Assembly (NCBI GenBank): GCA_017535125.1
Contig: JAFXUS010000032.1
Span: forward strand, 1 to 64,000
DNA length: 64,000 nt
Source of the DNA: Bacteroidales bacterium
GTDB taxonomy: Bacteria > Bacteroidota > Bacteroidia > Bacteroidales > UBA932
Direction: 5' to 3'
The notes beneath the pieces were generated by a model. That model was not told the origin of the DNA, searched no databases, and saw nothing but the letters and a program-made list of their open reading frames with translations. Positions 16,535-24,998 of the stretch are shown one piece after another. A program made the translations under genes and the position numbers. Numbering within the stretch: the first letter of the stretch is position 1; the number at the start of each line of letters is the position of its first letter.

Positions 16535-17662
16535 TTATTGTTTGTTGATTACTTCAGCGAGAAGCTTGATCCCCGCCTCCATGCGGGAGGCGTCGAGGAA
16601 GGAGAAGTTGAGGCGCATCGTGTTGCGGTGCGAGCCGTCCGGATAGAAGAACGAGCCCGCCACATAGGCGACGCCTGCGGAGAGCGCCCGGTCGTAGAGC
16701 GCCACGGTGTCGAAGCCTTCCGGCAGGGTCAGGAAGAGGAACAGCCCCCCTTCCGGATGCGTCCAGGACACACCCTGCGGCATGTATTGCTCCAGCAGCG
16801 CGAGCATCTTGTCCCGCTTGGCGCGGTAGAGCGCGATGCTCTTCTGCAGGTTGGCGTCGAGCGCCCCGCTGCCCATGAACTCCGCGGCCATGTACTGGTC
16901 CAGGATGGGCGGGCAGAGGTCCAGCGACTGCTTGCATACATAGATCTGGTCCAGCAGCTCGACAGGCCCAAGCATCCAGCCCAGGCGGAAGCCGGGGGCG
17001 AAAATCTTGGAGAAGCTTCCCAGATGGAGCGTCCGCTCCGGCGCGAGGGAATAGAGGGTCGGCACCGGCTCGCCGCTGTAGCGCAGCTCGCGGTACGGAC
17101 TGTCTTCGACGATGAGGAAATCGCGCTCCCGCGCCAGTGCGACCAGCTTTTTGCGCTCTTCGAGCGTCATCGTCTCCCCGCTCGGATTCTGGAAATCCGG
17201 AATCACGTAGCAGAACTTGACCGGCTTCGAATAATCGAAATTATCCAGCGTCCGGATGTCCGCGCGGTAGGACTTGAAAGACTGCAGCGCGCCGAGATAG
17301 GTCGGGGCGGTGGTCAGGACCACGTCGCCGGGATCGACGAACACGCGCGTGCAGACGTCGATGCCCTGCTGCGACGAAGTCGTGATCTGGACGTTCTCCA
17401 CCGGCACGCCGTAGCGGCGTGCGATCACCTCCCGTAGCTCCGGCACGCCTTGCGTCGCCCCGTACTGGAGCGCCTTGGCGCCGTATTTCTCCAGCACCTG
17501 CGCGCTGATGCGGCGGATGTCTTCGATCGGGAACGTCGCTGCGTCGGGATAGCCTCCGGCAAAAGAATAGATCGCTGCGAGATCCACTTTCTTGAAGATC
17601 TCGCGCACCGGGGAGCGCATAAACGAACCCACATCGCCGGAGAAAAACATACTGTATTCCAT
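16535..17662 (-). CDS. PLP-dependent class I/II aminotransferase, candidate for the DapC step
   Basis: A 375-residue aminotransferase of the 2-aminoadipate/MocR-like group. Typical elements are FAGGYPDAATFP, LQYGATQGVPELRE, NPSGETM with the PLP-contacting Asn, and GSFSKIFAPGFRLGW with the Schiff-base lysine. It lies 17 nt after dapF. This context suggests it supplies the N-succinyl-2-amino-6-ketopimelate aminotransferase activity that the dapA-dapD-dapF operon otherwise lacks. A broader role in branched-chain or aromatic amino acid transamination is equally possible from sequence alone. The leader contains a palindromic repeat. Confidence 0.85.
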   Translation of the reverse strand: MEYSMFFSGDVGSFMRSPVREIFKKVDLAAIYSFAGGYPDAATFPIEDIRRISAQVLEKYGAKALQYGATQGVPELREVIARRYGVPVENVQITTSSQQGIDVCTRVFVDPGDVVLTTAPTYLGALQSFKSYRADIRTLDNFDYSKPVKFCYVIPDFQNPSGETMTLEERKKLVALARERDFLIVEDSPYRELRYSGEPVPTLYSLAPERTLHLGSFSKIFAPGFRLGWMLGPVELLDQIYVCKQSLDLCPPILDQYMAAEFMGSGALDANLQKSIALYRAKRDKMLALLEQYMPQGVSWTHPEGGLFLFLTLPEGFDTVALYDRALSAGVAYVAGSFFYPDGSHRNTMRLNFSFLDASRMEAGIKLLAEVINKQ

Positions 17663-17670
17663 TTTTTAAA

Positions 17671-17697
17671 GATTCCGGGTCAAGCCCGGAATGACGG
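17671..17697. repeat. Palindromic repeat that supplies the dapF stop codon
   Basis: The stem ATTCCGGG/CCCGGAAT flanks TCAAG. Read from dapF it encodes SFRA and then TGA, the dapF stop at 17682-17680. It also lies in the 17-nt spacer and leader of the aminotransferase gene. Confidence 0.9.
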
Positions 17698-18489
17698 TGC
17701 TACTTCTTCCGCCGGCCCGGTCAGGTAAACCTCAGTGAAACAATCTTGTTTCGGCACGAACTCCACGCTCAGCCGCGCAATCCGCGCCTGGATATCATAG
17801 TGGACGGGAGATTCCGGGTCAAGCCCGGAATGACTCCTTTGAAGGAAGGCGGCTATTGCAGAAGCCGTGATTCCCGTGCCGCAGGCGAGGGTTTCGCCTT
17901 CGACCCCCTTCTCGAACGTCCGCACATGCAGCACGCCCTCCGCATCGACCGACACGAAATTCGCGTTGGCGCCGACCGGCGCAAAAGCATGGTCCCAGCG
18001 CGCCCGGCGCCCCTCCTCCTCCACGTCGACGGCCTCCACGTCCGGCACGAAACGCACGAAATGGCGCGTGCCCGTGTCCAGGAACCAGCCGTCCAGCGCG
18101 GGATGGAAGGCGCGTACGTCGATCATCCGGATGCGGACGGTCTTGCAGGCGCCGTCACGGGCGAGGATCTCGCCCGTATGGGGCCCGTCGGCGGCGAGGA
18201 AATAAAACGTCTGCCCGTCGCGGGGCTTGATGCCCAGCGCGTCGGCGAACGCCACGATGCAGCGCCCTCCGTTGCCGCACATCATGCCGCCGGAGCCGTC
18301 GGAATTATAATATTCCATCCGGAAATCGTAATCCGCGTCGTCGGTCAGGATCATCAGCCCGTCGGTCCCGTATTTCCCGCAGATCGCGGAAATGGTTGCG
18401 GGCGAGCGGTACGCGGAGACGTCCTCCGTCCGCCCGTCGAGCACCACGAAATCGTTGCCCGCACCGGAATATTTATGCAGTTGAAACAT
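17680..18489 (-). CDS. dapF: Diaminopimelate epimerase carrying two repeat copies
   Basis: Interconverts LL- and meso-diaminopimelate without a cofactor. The conserved N-terminal KYSGAGNDFVVLD, the first catalytic cysteine in MMCGNGGRC and the second in LACGTGITAS are present. ATG 18489 overlaps the dapD stop (TGATG) and precedes the conserved FQLHKYSGAGN, so upstream in-frame codons are not used. After TASAIAAFLQ an 8-10 residue repeat-encoded segment (HSGLDPES) interrupts the usual path to QARIARLSVEF. The C-terminal residues SFRA and the stop come from a second repeat copy. The enzyme is probably still active because both cysteine motifs are intact. Confidence 0.95.
   Translation of the reverse strand: MFQLHKYSGAGNDFVVLDGRTEDVSAYRSPATISAICGKYGTDGLMILTDDADYDFRMEYYNSDGSGGMMCGNGGRCIVAFADALGIKPRDGQTFYFLAADGPHTGEILARDGACKTVRIRMIDVRAFHPALDGWFLDTGTRHFVRFVPDVEAVDVEEEGRRARWDHAFAPVGANANFVSVDAEGVLHVRTFEKGVEGETLACGTGITASAIAAFLQRSHSGLDPESPVHYDIQARIARLSVEFVPKQDCFTEVYLTGPAEEVAPSFRA
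17810..17834. repeat. Palindromic repeat inside the dapF coding region
   Basis: It matches the 17671 copy over the whole 25-nt core. On the minus strand it is read in frame as HSGLDPES within DapF (residues ~219-227). Confidence 0.9.
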
Positions 18490-19262
18490 CAGCGGAGCAG
18501 GTCTTCGAGCACCACGGATCCGGCCGTCTTCTCGTCGCGATACTTGACGATGACCGGGCAATAGAGCGACACGCCGCTGCCGGCACCCGGGCCGCGCTTC
18601 AGCGGCTTGCTGCCGGACACGACCACGGCGCCGCGCGGCACGACCACGCGCCCGTCCGCATTGCGCGGCACGAACTCGCCCGTCGTGGCGTCGAAAATGG
18701 CCGTGGAGGCGGTGATGATCACGCCGGAGGCGATGACAGCCCCTTCCTCCACGATGGTGCCCTCATAGATGCCGCAGTTGCCGCCCACGAAGGCGCCGTC
18801 CTCGATGATGGTCGGCAGGGCGCCGGCAGGCTCCAGCACGCCGCCGATCTGCGTCGCGGCGGAGATGTGGATGTGCTTGCCGACCTGGGCGCAGGAGCCG
18901 ATGGTCACATGGCTGTCCACCATCGTCCCGCTGTCCACGAAGGCGCCGACGTTGATGTAGGCCGGGGGCATCACGATGGCGCCGGGCGCCACATAGGCGC
19001 CGCGCCGTATGCTCGTGCCGCCCGGCACGATGCGCACGCCGTCCTCCGCGGAGAACTTGCGCACCGGGTAGGTGTCCTTGTCGAAGAAGGGGAACTGCCC
19101 CTGGGACATGTCGGCGATCTTGCCGAGCTTGAAGCCCGCCAGGATCACCTCCTTGACCTCACGGTTGACCTGCCAGGCACCGTTCACCTTCTCGGCGACG
19201 CGCAAGCGGCCGGCCTCGAGATCGGCCAGGACGCGTTCGAATTGTTCTATCGTTACTTCCAT
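18489..19262 (-). CDS. dapD: Tetrahydrodipicolinate N-succinyltransferase
   Basis: Transfers succinyl from succinyl-CoA to tetrahydrodipicolinate, committing the cell to the succinylase route to diaminopimelate. The 257-residue protein shows a left-handed beta-helix of hexapeptide repeats from ~95 to 200 (for example IRRGAYVAPGAIVMPPAYIN, IGSCAQVGKHIHIS). The family C-terminal strand SGSKPLKRG follows. It overlaps dapA by 10 nt and dapF by 1 nt. Its presence argues against the one-step DapL route in this organism. Confidence 0.95.
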   Translation of the reverse strand: MEVTIEQFERVLADLEAGRLRVAEKVNGAWQVNREVKEVILAGFKLGKIADMSQGQFPFFDKDTYPVRKFSAEDGVRIVPGGTSIRRGAYVAPGAIVMPPAYINVGAFVDSGTMVDSHVTIGSCAQVGKHIHISAATQIGGVLEPAGALPTIIEDGAFVGGNCGIYEGTIVEEGAVIASGVIITASTAIFDATTGEFVPRNADGRVVVPRGAVVVSGSKPLKRGPGAGSGVSLYCPVIVKYRDEKTAGSVVLEDLLR

Positions 19263-20137
19263 AATTCTGCCATGACTTTCTGCATCAGCGCACGCGTTGC
19301 CTCGGAGGCCGGGGCGAGCGGCAGGCGTACCGTGCCGCCGATTACGCCAAGCTGCTCCAGCGCCGCCTTGGCCGGGATCGGATTGGACTCCACGAAACAG
19401 GCCTTGAAGAGCGGGAAGAGGCGGTGGTGCAGGGCGCGGGCCTTCTCCAGCTCGCCGCGCTGCATGGCCTCGACCATCTGCGTGACCTCCTTCGGAGCGA
19501 TGTTGGATGCCACGGAGATGACGCCGTGGGCACCCGTTGCCATGAAGGCGAGGGTCATGTCGTCGTCGCCGCTCAGGACCGTGAATCCTTCCGGCGCGCG
19601 ACGGAGGATTTCGCTGACCTGGTCGTAGTTGCCGGAGGCCTCCTTGATGCCCCGGATGTTCGGCACCTCGTTCGCGAGGCGGATCACCGTGTCGGGCAGC
19701 ATGTTGGCGCCGGTGCGGCCCGGGACGTTGTAGATGATGATCGGGAGCGAAGTCTCCGCGGCCACGGCCTTGAAATATTCATACTGACCCTGCTGGGTCG
19801 GCTTGTTGTAGTAAGGCACCACCACGAGCAGCGCGTCGGCGCCGAGGGGCTCGAGCAGCCGGATGTTGCCGATGGTGTCGGGCAGGCTGTTCACGCCCAC
19901 GCCGGGCATCAGGGGCAGACCCTTGGCGTGCTCCTTGACGAGCTGGTAGATGGCGGTTTTCTCCCCGGCGGAGAGGGTCGGGGTCTCGCCTGTCGTGGCG
20001 AGGGGGACGAGGAAATGCACGCCGGCGGCCACCTGACGGTCGACCATCCGGGCGTAGGCTTCATAATCCACGGCACCGTCCGCGGTGAACGGGGTCACCA
20101 GCGCCGTGCCGCATCCTTGCAGGACAAGAGGTTTCAT
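19253..20137 (-). CDS. dapA: 4-Hydroxy-tetrahydrodipicolinate synthase
   Basis: Condenses pyruvate with aspartate semialdehyde, the first step specific to diaminopimelate and lysine. It is a 294-residue TIM-barrel protein with GCGTALVTPF at the N-terminus, the TTGETPTLS phosphate-like loop, the YYNKPTQQG tyrosine region, YNVPGRTG, and the Schiff-base lysine in GIKEASG. First gene of the minus-strand run dapA-dapD-dapF-aminotransferase-lipoprotein-DUF4230-DUF4230. Upstream, TATCTTTA near 20171 is a one-mismatch version of the TAnnTTTG box. Confidence 0.97.
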   Translation of the reverse strand: MKPLVLQGCGTALVTPFTADGAVDYEAYARMVDRQVAAGVHFLVPLATTGETPTLSAGEKTAIYQLVKEHAKGLPLMPGVGVNSLPDTIGNIRLLEPLGADALLVVVPYYNKPTQQGQYEYFKAVAAETSLPIIIYNVPGRTGANMLPDTVIRLANEVPNIRGIKEASGNYDQVSEILRRAPEGFTVLSGDDDMTLAFMATGAHGVISVASNIAPKEVTQMVEAMQRGELEKARALHHRLFPLFKACFVESNPIPAKAALEQLGVIGGTVRLPLAPASEATRALMQKVMAELWK

Positions 20138-20224
20138 ATGCAGAGACGATAATACTAACTAACAAGCGTTAAAGATAAATAATCTTTTTTAAAAATATCC
20201 CCTTTTTTGGTGTCTTTGTGACAA

Positions 20225-21865
20225 TTAGCGCCGTCTGCGGGCGAAAACGAAGTCTTCCAGTTCGCAAAGCGACCGGTCGGGCGTATCCGATTCAAAGACG
20301 AAATAGAGGGCGTGCTTGCCCTGCAGTTTCGCGGCCTTGGGCACGCGGGCGCAGAGCTCGGTGAGTTCCTGCGGCTGTCTGCCGTTGAGCTTGATCTGCC
20401 CCAGGCGGATACCGTGGCGCGGGTGGTCCGCCATGATGACGATACGGCCCTTGACGCCCTGCGGGATGAGGCGCACGAGCAGTTTCTTCGCCGCCAGGCG
20501 CGGGCTTCTGCGCATCGCTAGGGCCGGGTACAGCTTGTCGAAATCGAAGTACTTGTAGCCGACGACGGAGCCGGCGGTGTTGTTCACCACCGGATTGTGG
20601 TTGATGCTGAGGTCGTACGGGTCCGATTCGCCGTCCCAGGCGGGGCGGAAGGGCTGCACGTAGGAGCCGGAGTACTTGTTGCCGAGGTAGTCCTTTTCCG
20701 CCGGCCGGGGGCCGGTGAACCAGCAGGCGATGCCTGCGGAATGGCGCTCCAGCGGGTTGAGGCCGCCGAGTTCGAAGCCCTCGGAGGTGTATTCCCCTTC
20801 GGAGATCTCCACCTTGCCGTCCGGGCCTTCCGTGACCTTCACCTCGATCGGGGCCACCATGGCCTGCCGGTCGAAGCCGCCGAGGCCGGCCTGGCGGTGG
20901 TAGAAGATGTACCACTGGCCCTTGATCTCGCAGATGCTGCCGTGGGTGTTGCCGCCCGGAGCGGCTGTGTAGATGGGGTTCCCGTCCTCGTCAATGTCGC
21001 GTCCGCGGGCGTCGATGACGGTGCCGCCGTAGGTCCAGGGTCCGAGCGGGGAGTTGCTCCAGGCCCAGGCCAGGGTGTTGTTGGCTTCCGGCAGGCCGAA
21101 GTCGCCGTCGGCCGTCCAGCGGCTGTACACGAAGACGTATTTATCCTTGATCTTGCGGATCGAAGAGGCTTCGAAGAAGCGGAACTCGCCCGGCTGGTTG
21201 AGGTGCGAGACCATGTCCTTGACGGGCTGCGTGCCCTTCTTGACCGTGCACATGGTCTCCGGATCGAGCTCGGCGCCCCAGGACTCCTGGAAGCCCCAGT
21301 AGCCGTACACGCGGCCGTCGTCGTCGATGAAGGCCGCCGGGTCGAAGCCCAGCGTGCCGACCGTGCGGGTCGGGTCCTTCGGGTCCCAGTTGCAGACGGT
21401 GAAGGGGCCGTCCGGCCGGTCGGAGCGGGCGATCATGGAGTTGCGTCCCGCCGCCTGGGTGTTCGGGTAGAGGTAGTAGGTCTTCTTGCCGTCGGGGCCG
21501 ATTTTCTCGACCACGTCGGGGGCGTAGAGGATGTCGCCCTTACCGTCAGGATTCAACGGTTTTCCGTTCGCGTCGTACACCGACGAGAAGATGACGCCGC
21601 CATAGCGCCAGTGCAGCAGGTCGTCCACGGAGGCGGACCACACGACCTGGTCGCGGCCGCAGTAGGCGCTGATCTCGATGTCGTGGGAGCCATAGACATA
21701 GACGCGGTACTGCCCGGGATTGTCCGGATCCTCGAAGACGTAGGGCTCGCCGTCGGGGATGTATTCCCAGAGGGGCAGGTACGGGTTGGCCGCGTTCGCG
21801 GCGAATCCGATCAGGCAGGCGCCGCCCAGGACGGCTGCGATGCGGGAGAGAAGGGTCTTGGTCAT
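20225..21865 (-). CDS. Secreted glycoside hydrolase family 43 protein
   Basis: A 546-residue protein with a signal peptide (MTKTLLSRIAAVLGGACLIG, then FAANA) and a five-bladed GH43-type propeller. GH43 enzymes remove arabinose or xylose units from plant polysaccharides. Visible blocks include YVFEDPDN..YRVYVYGSHD, ILYAPDVV, GFDPAAFIDDDGRVYGYWG, FFEASSIRKI and GSICEIKGQWYIFYHR. A C-terminal beta domain follows after ~430. ATG 21865 lies 24 nt downstream of a TATCTTTG box; an earlier in-frame ATG at 21892 would sit inside that box and is rejected. No susC/susD pair is adjacent. Confidence 0.85.
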   Translation of the reverse strand: MTKTLLSRIAAVLGGACLIGFAANAANPYLPLWEYIPDGEPYVFEDPDNPGQYRVYVYGSHDIEISAYCGRDQVVWSASVDDLLHWRYGGVIFSSVYDANGKPLNPDGKGDILYAPDVVEKIGPDGKKTYYLYPNTQAAGRNSMIARSDRPDGPFTVCNWDPKDPTRTVGTLGFDPAAFIDDDGRVYGYWGFQESWGAELDPETMCTVKKGTQPVKDMVSHLNQPGEFRFFEASSIRKIKDKYVFVYSRWTADGDFGLPEANNTLAWAWSNSPLGPWTYGGTVIDARGRDIDEDGNPIYTAAPGGNTHGSICEIKGQWYIFYHRQAGLGGFDRQAMVAPIEVKVTEGPDGKVEISEGEYTSEGFELGGLNPLERHSAGIACWFTGPRPAEKDYLGNKYSGSYVQPFRPAWDGESDPYDLSINHNPVVNNTAGSVVGYKYFDFDKLYPALAMRRSPRLAAKKLLVRLIPQGVKGRIVIMADHPRHGIRLGQIKLNGRQPQELTELCARVPKAAKLQGKHALYFVFESDTPDRSLCELEDFVFARRRR

Positions 21866-21889
21866 AGGGCACAATGTATGTAGTACACA

Positions 21890-21897
21890 CAAAGATA
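21890..21897 (-). promoter_or_regulatory. Promoter box for the GH43 gene
   Basis: TATCTTTG (TAnnTTTG) on the minus strand lies 24 nt before the ATG. It is only 11 bp from the box of the divergent gene, so the two promoters must share or compete for space. Confidence 0.7.
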
Positions 21898-21908
21898 AGG
21901 ATTTTTAC

Positions 21909-21916
21909 TATCTTTG
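21909..21916 (+). promoter_or_regulatory. Promoter box for the NlpC/P60 gene
   Basis: TATCTTTG lies with only 8 nt between it and the ATG at 21925. With the usual start about 5-7 nt after the box, the mRNA would be leaderless or nearly so. Confidence 0.7.
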
Positions 21917-21924
21917 TTTTCGGT

Positions 21925-22803
21925 ATGAAGACGATGTTCCGCTTTTTCCTGCTGGCGACGCTCCTCCTGTGCGGCGCCCCGCTGTGGGCTCAGGAGCATC
22001 CCGACGCCGCGAAGGAAAACCCGCGCAAGGTGGCCGACGCCATCATCAAGGAGGCGGGCCGGCATCTGGGCAAGCCCTATCTCTATGGCGGCAACGGCCC
22101 GGAGAGTTTCGACTGCACGGGCTTCACCTGCTTTGTTTTCAACAAATTCGGCTACAAACTGTCCCGCACCTCGTCCGACCAGGCGCACGACGGCCGTGAG
22201 GTCAAGGGCGGCATCGAGAACTACCAGAAGGGCGACATCATCATCTTCGGCGGCCGCACCAACAAGAAGAGCCCCGGCCACGTGGGCATCTTCATCGCCG
22301 CGGACAGCCTGAACAAGAGCTTCACCTTCATCCACGCCTGCAATTCGGGTGTGACCATCTCCCATATCGACGAACCGTATTACGCGCAGCGTTTCATCGG
22401 CGTGCGCCGCATCCTGCCGGACTTCCCGCCGGAGGCGAAGGCGGAGAAGAGCCGTTTCAGCCTGCTTGAGTTGCTCGGCGGCAAGACGGGCGCGGCGCGT
22501 GATTCCGTGCTCAATGCCGTGCAGGAGCGCCGCCTGGTGCTCTTCCCGGACGGCACCTGGGCTTTCGTCGGCGCGGACGGCAAATATGCCGAGCCGGGCG
22601 GCGACCGCGACTTCATCCTGAACGCGGACGGCACCTGGCGCAGCGAAGAGGCCACTTCGGCGGAATTCTACACCGTCCGGGCGGGTGACACCATCGCCAA
22701 GATCGCCAAGAAGTTCGGCGTCTCCGTGGACTCCCTGCTGGAGATGAACGGCCTGACGAAGAAATCCGTCCTCCGCCTCGGCGACCGCCTCCGCGTGCGG
22801 TAG
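21925..22803 (+). CDS. Secreted NlpC/P60 endopeptidase with LysM domain
   Basis: A 292-residue peptidoglycan hydrolase that should cut stem peptides outside the cytoplasmic membrane. A signal peptide ends near LWAQ (~20-23). The NlpC/P60 domain (~32-180) shows the catalytic Cys64 in FDCTGF, His119 in GHVGIF and a third polar residue, His137, in FIHACNSG. A LysM motif occupies the C-terminus (FYTVRAGDTIAKIAKKFGVS to GDRLRVR), anchoring the enzyme to glycan. Its promoter box is nearly adjacent to the ATG. Confidence 0.92.
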   Translation: MKTMFRFFLLATLLLCGAPLWAQEHPDAAKENPRKVADAIIKEAGRHLGKPYLYGGNGPESFDCTGFTCFVFNKFGYKLSRTSSDQAHDGREVKGGIENYQKGDIIIFGGRTNKKSPGHVGIFIAADSLNKSFTFIHACNSGVTISHIDEPYYAQRFIGVRRILPDFPPEAKAEKSRFSLLELLGGKTGAARDSVLNAVQERRLVLFPDGTWAFVGADGKYAEPGGDRDFILNADGTWRSEEATSAEFYTVRAGDTIAKIAKKFGVSVDSLLEMNGLTKKSVLRLGDRLRVR

Positions 22804-22820
22804 GATCCGCAGATTTTTGC

Positions 22821-22828
22821 TATCTTTG
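22821..22828 (+). promoter_or_regulatory. Promoter box for the M24 peptidase gene
   Basis: TATCTTTG lies 8 nt before the ATG at 22837, again implying a leaderless or very short-leader transcript. Confidence 0.65.
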
Positions 22829-22836
22829 TCCTTACT

Positions 22837-24249
22837 ATGTTTGAGAAGGAAGTCTATATCGCGCGTCGCAAGGAATTGCTGAAGCGCATGGAGGGACAGA
22901 AGGGCGTCGCCCTCTTCCTCGGCAACGTGGAATCTCCCGCCCAATACGGGGACAACTGCTACAAATGGCGCCAGGACAGCACCTGGATTTACTACTTCGG
23001 CATCGATGAGCCGCGCTTTGCGGCCACCATCGACCTGGAGACCGGAGAGGAGACCCTCTATGCGGACGATTTCGGCATCGACGACATCATCTGGATGGGT
23101 CCCATGCCCTCCGTCCGCTCGCTGGCGGACCGCGTCGGCGTGGCGAACACCGCTCCGTATGACGCCGTCGCGAAGGCGCTGAAGGGCCGCCAGGTCCATT
23201 TCCTGCCGGCTTCCCGCCACTACAACCAGATGCTGCTCTCCCGGCTGCTCGGGCTCGCCCCGGAGGAGGTCGTGATCGCCGGCAAGGCCGGCTGCGCCAA
23301 GGCTTCGGAGGCGCTGGTGCGCGCCGTTATCGCAATGCGCCTCATCAAGGAGCCGCGCGAGATCGCGGCCATCGACGCCGCCTGCAATCTCGGCTATGAG
23401 ATGCACACCATCGCCCGCCGCGGCATCCGCCCGGGCCGCATCGAGCAGGAGATCGTCGGCGAGATGGAGGGGTTGGCGCTGGCCAAGGGCTGGGGCGTGA
23501 GCTTCGCCACCATCCTCACGCAGCACGGCGAGATCTTCCATTGCCACAGCCACGAGATGCCCGTCGAGCCGGGCAAGTTGATGGTGGTGGACGCCGGTGT
23601 GGAGGCAAACGACCACTACGCTTCCGATTTCACCCGCACCTACCCGACCGCCGGCCGCTTCACGCAGAAGCAGCGCGACATCTACCAGACCGTCTATGAG
23701 TGCAACGAGCTGGCCTTCAGCATGACCCGTCCGGGCGTTGCGTACCGCGACGTCCATCTGGCCGTGGCCGCCCACATGCTGGACAACCTCCGGCAGCTGG
23801 ACCTCGTGCGCGGCGACCTCGACGGCATGGTCGCGGACGGCATCGCCGGCCTCTTCATGCCGCATGGCCTGGGCCACAACATGGGCCTGGACGTGCACGA
23901 CATGGAGGATCTGGGCGAGAACCTGGTCGGCTACGATGCGGACCAGACGCGATCGCCGCAGCTCGGTCTGGGCAGCCTGCGCATGGCGCGCGTGCTGCAA
24001 CCGGGCCACGTGGTCACGGACGAGCCGGGCATCTACTTCATCCCTGCGCTCATCGAGCAGTGGAAGCGCGAGGGCACGGACGGCGGCCGCGTCAATTACG
24101 CGAAGTTGAAAGAATACTACGACTTCGGCGGCATCCGCCTCGAAGACGACGTCCTGGTGACGGAGGGCGGCGCGCGCCGGCTGGGCGCCAAACGACTGCC
24201 CATCGCCCCGGACGAGATAGAAACCATCATGCAAAACGAACAACTATAG
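22837..24249 (+). CDS. Xaa-Pro aminopeptidase (M24B)
   Basis: A 470-residue cytoplasmic metallopeptidase removing N-terminal residues that precede proline. The creatinase-like N-domain (~1-175) is followed by the pita-bread catalytic domain. Metal ligands are recognisable in DAGVEANDHYASDFTRTYP (two Asp), GLGHNMGLDVHD (His), TDEPGIYF (Glu) and GGIRLEDDVLV (Glu). Length and motif order fit AminoP. It begins a plus-strand run with fabG (9 nt later) and comF. Confidence 0.93.
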   Translation: MFEKEVYIARRKELLKRMEGQKGVALFLGNVESPAQYGDNCYKWRQDSTWIYYFGIDEPRFAATIDLETGEETLYADDFGIDDIIWMGPMPSVRSLADRVGVANTAPYDAVAKALKGRQVHFLPASRHYNQMLLSRLLGLAPEEVVIAGKAGCAKASEALVRAVIAMRLIKEPREIAAIDAACNLGYEMHTIARRGIRPGRIEQEIVGEMEGLALAKGWGVSFATILTQHGEIFHCHSHEMPVEPGKLMVVDAGVEANDHYASDFTRTYPTAGRFTQKQRDIYQTVYECNELAFSMTRPGVAYRDVHLAVAAHMLDNLRQLDLVRGDLDGMVADGIAGLFMPHGLGHNMGLDVHDMEDLGENLVGYDADQTRSPQLGLGSLRMARVLQPGHVVTDEPGIYFIPALIEQWKREGTDGGRVNYAKLKEYYDFGGIRLEDDVLVTEGGARRLGAKRLPIAPDEIETIMQNEQL

Positions 24250-24258
24250 AAAATAGAA

Positions 24259-24996
24259 ATGAGTTTACTGGAAGGAAAAGTCGCCCTGATTACGGGCGCA
24301 TCCCGGGGCATCGGCAAGGCCATTGCCCTGCAGTTCGCATCCGAAGGAGCTGACATCGCATTCACCGATATCAAGATCATCGACGAGACCGTGAAGGAGC
24401 TGGAGGCCCTCGGCGTCAAGGTACGCGCCTACGCGTCCAACGCCGCCGATTTCGCCCAGACCCACGAGACCGTGGAGCAGATTCTCGCCGACTTCGGCCA
24501 CATCGACATCCTGGTCAACAACGCCGGTATCACCCGCGACGGCCTGATGCTCCGCATGGAGGAGGCCCAGTGGGACGCCGTCATCAACGTCAACCTCAAG
24601 TCGGCCTACAATTATATTCATGCCGTCACGCCCATCATGGCGCGCCAGCGCGGGGGCAGCATCATCAACATGTCCTCCGTGGTGGGTGTCAGCGGCAACG
24701 CCGGCCAGTGCAACTATTCCGCGTCGAAGGCGGGCCTGATCGGCCTGGCGAAATCCATCGCCAAGGAGATGGGTCCCCGCGGCATCCGCGCCAACTGCAT
24801 CGCGCCGGGCTTCATCATCTCCGACATGACCGCCGCCCTCCCCGAGGAGGTGCGCGAGGCCTGGGTGAAGCAGATTCCGCTGCGGCGCGGCGGCACGCCG
24901 GAAGACGTCGCCAAGGTGGCGCTTTTCCTCGCCAGCGACCTGTCCTCCTATGTCAGCGGCCAGGTTATCCACTGCTGCGGCGCGATGAACTGCTAG
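24259..24996 (+). CDS. fabG: 3-Oxoacyl-ACP reductase
   Basis: NADPH-dependent ketoreduction in fatty-acid elongation. A 245-residue short-chain dehydrogenase with the cofactor loop TGASRGIG, the NNAGITRD motif and the catalytic Ser..Tyr..Lys set (MSSVVGVSG, then YSASKAG). The GPRGIRANCIAPGFI segment is typical of FabG. FabG is the best assignment by similarity, although SDR paralogs with other substrates cannot be excluded without neighbouring fatty-acid genes. Confidence 0.9.
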   Translation: MSLLEGKVALITGASRGIGKAIALQFASEGADIAFTDIKIIDETVKELEALGVKVRAYASNAADFAQTHETVEQILADFGHIDILVNNAGITRDGLMLRMEEAQWDAVINVNLKSAYNYIHAVTPIMARQRGGSIINMSSVVGVSGNAGQCNYSASKAGLIGLAKSIAKEMGPRGIRANCIAPGFIISDMTAALPEEVREAWVKQIPLRRGGTPEDVAKVALFLASDLSSYVSGQVIHCCGAMNC

Positions 24997-24998
24997 TT

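Noticed and set aside
21862..24243. A 793-codon minus-strand open frame
   Set aside because: Antisense to the NlpC/P60 and M24 peptidase genes, both well supported by catalytic motifs.
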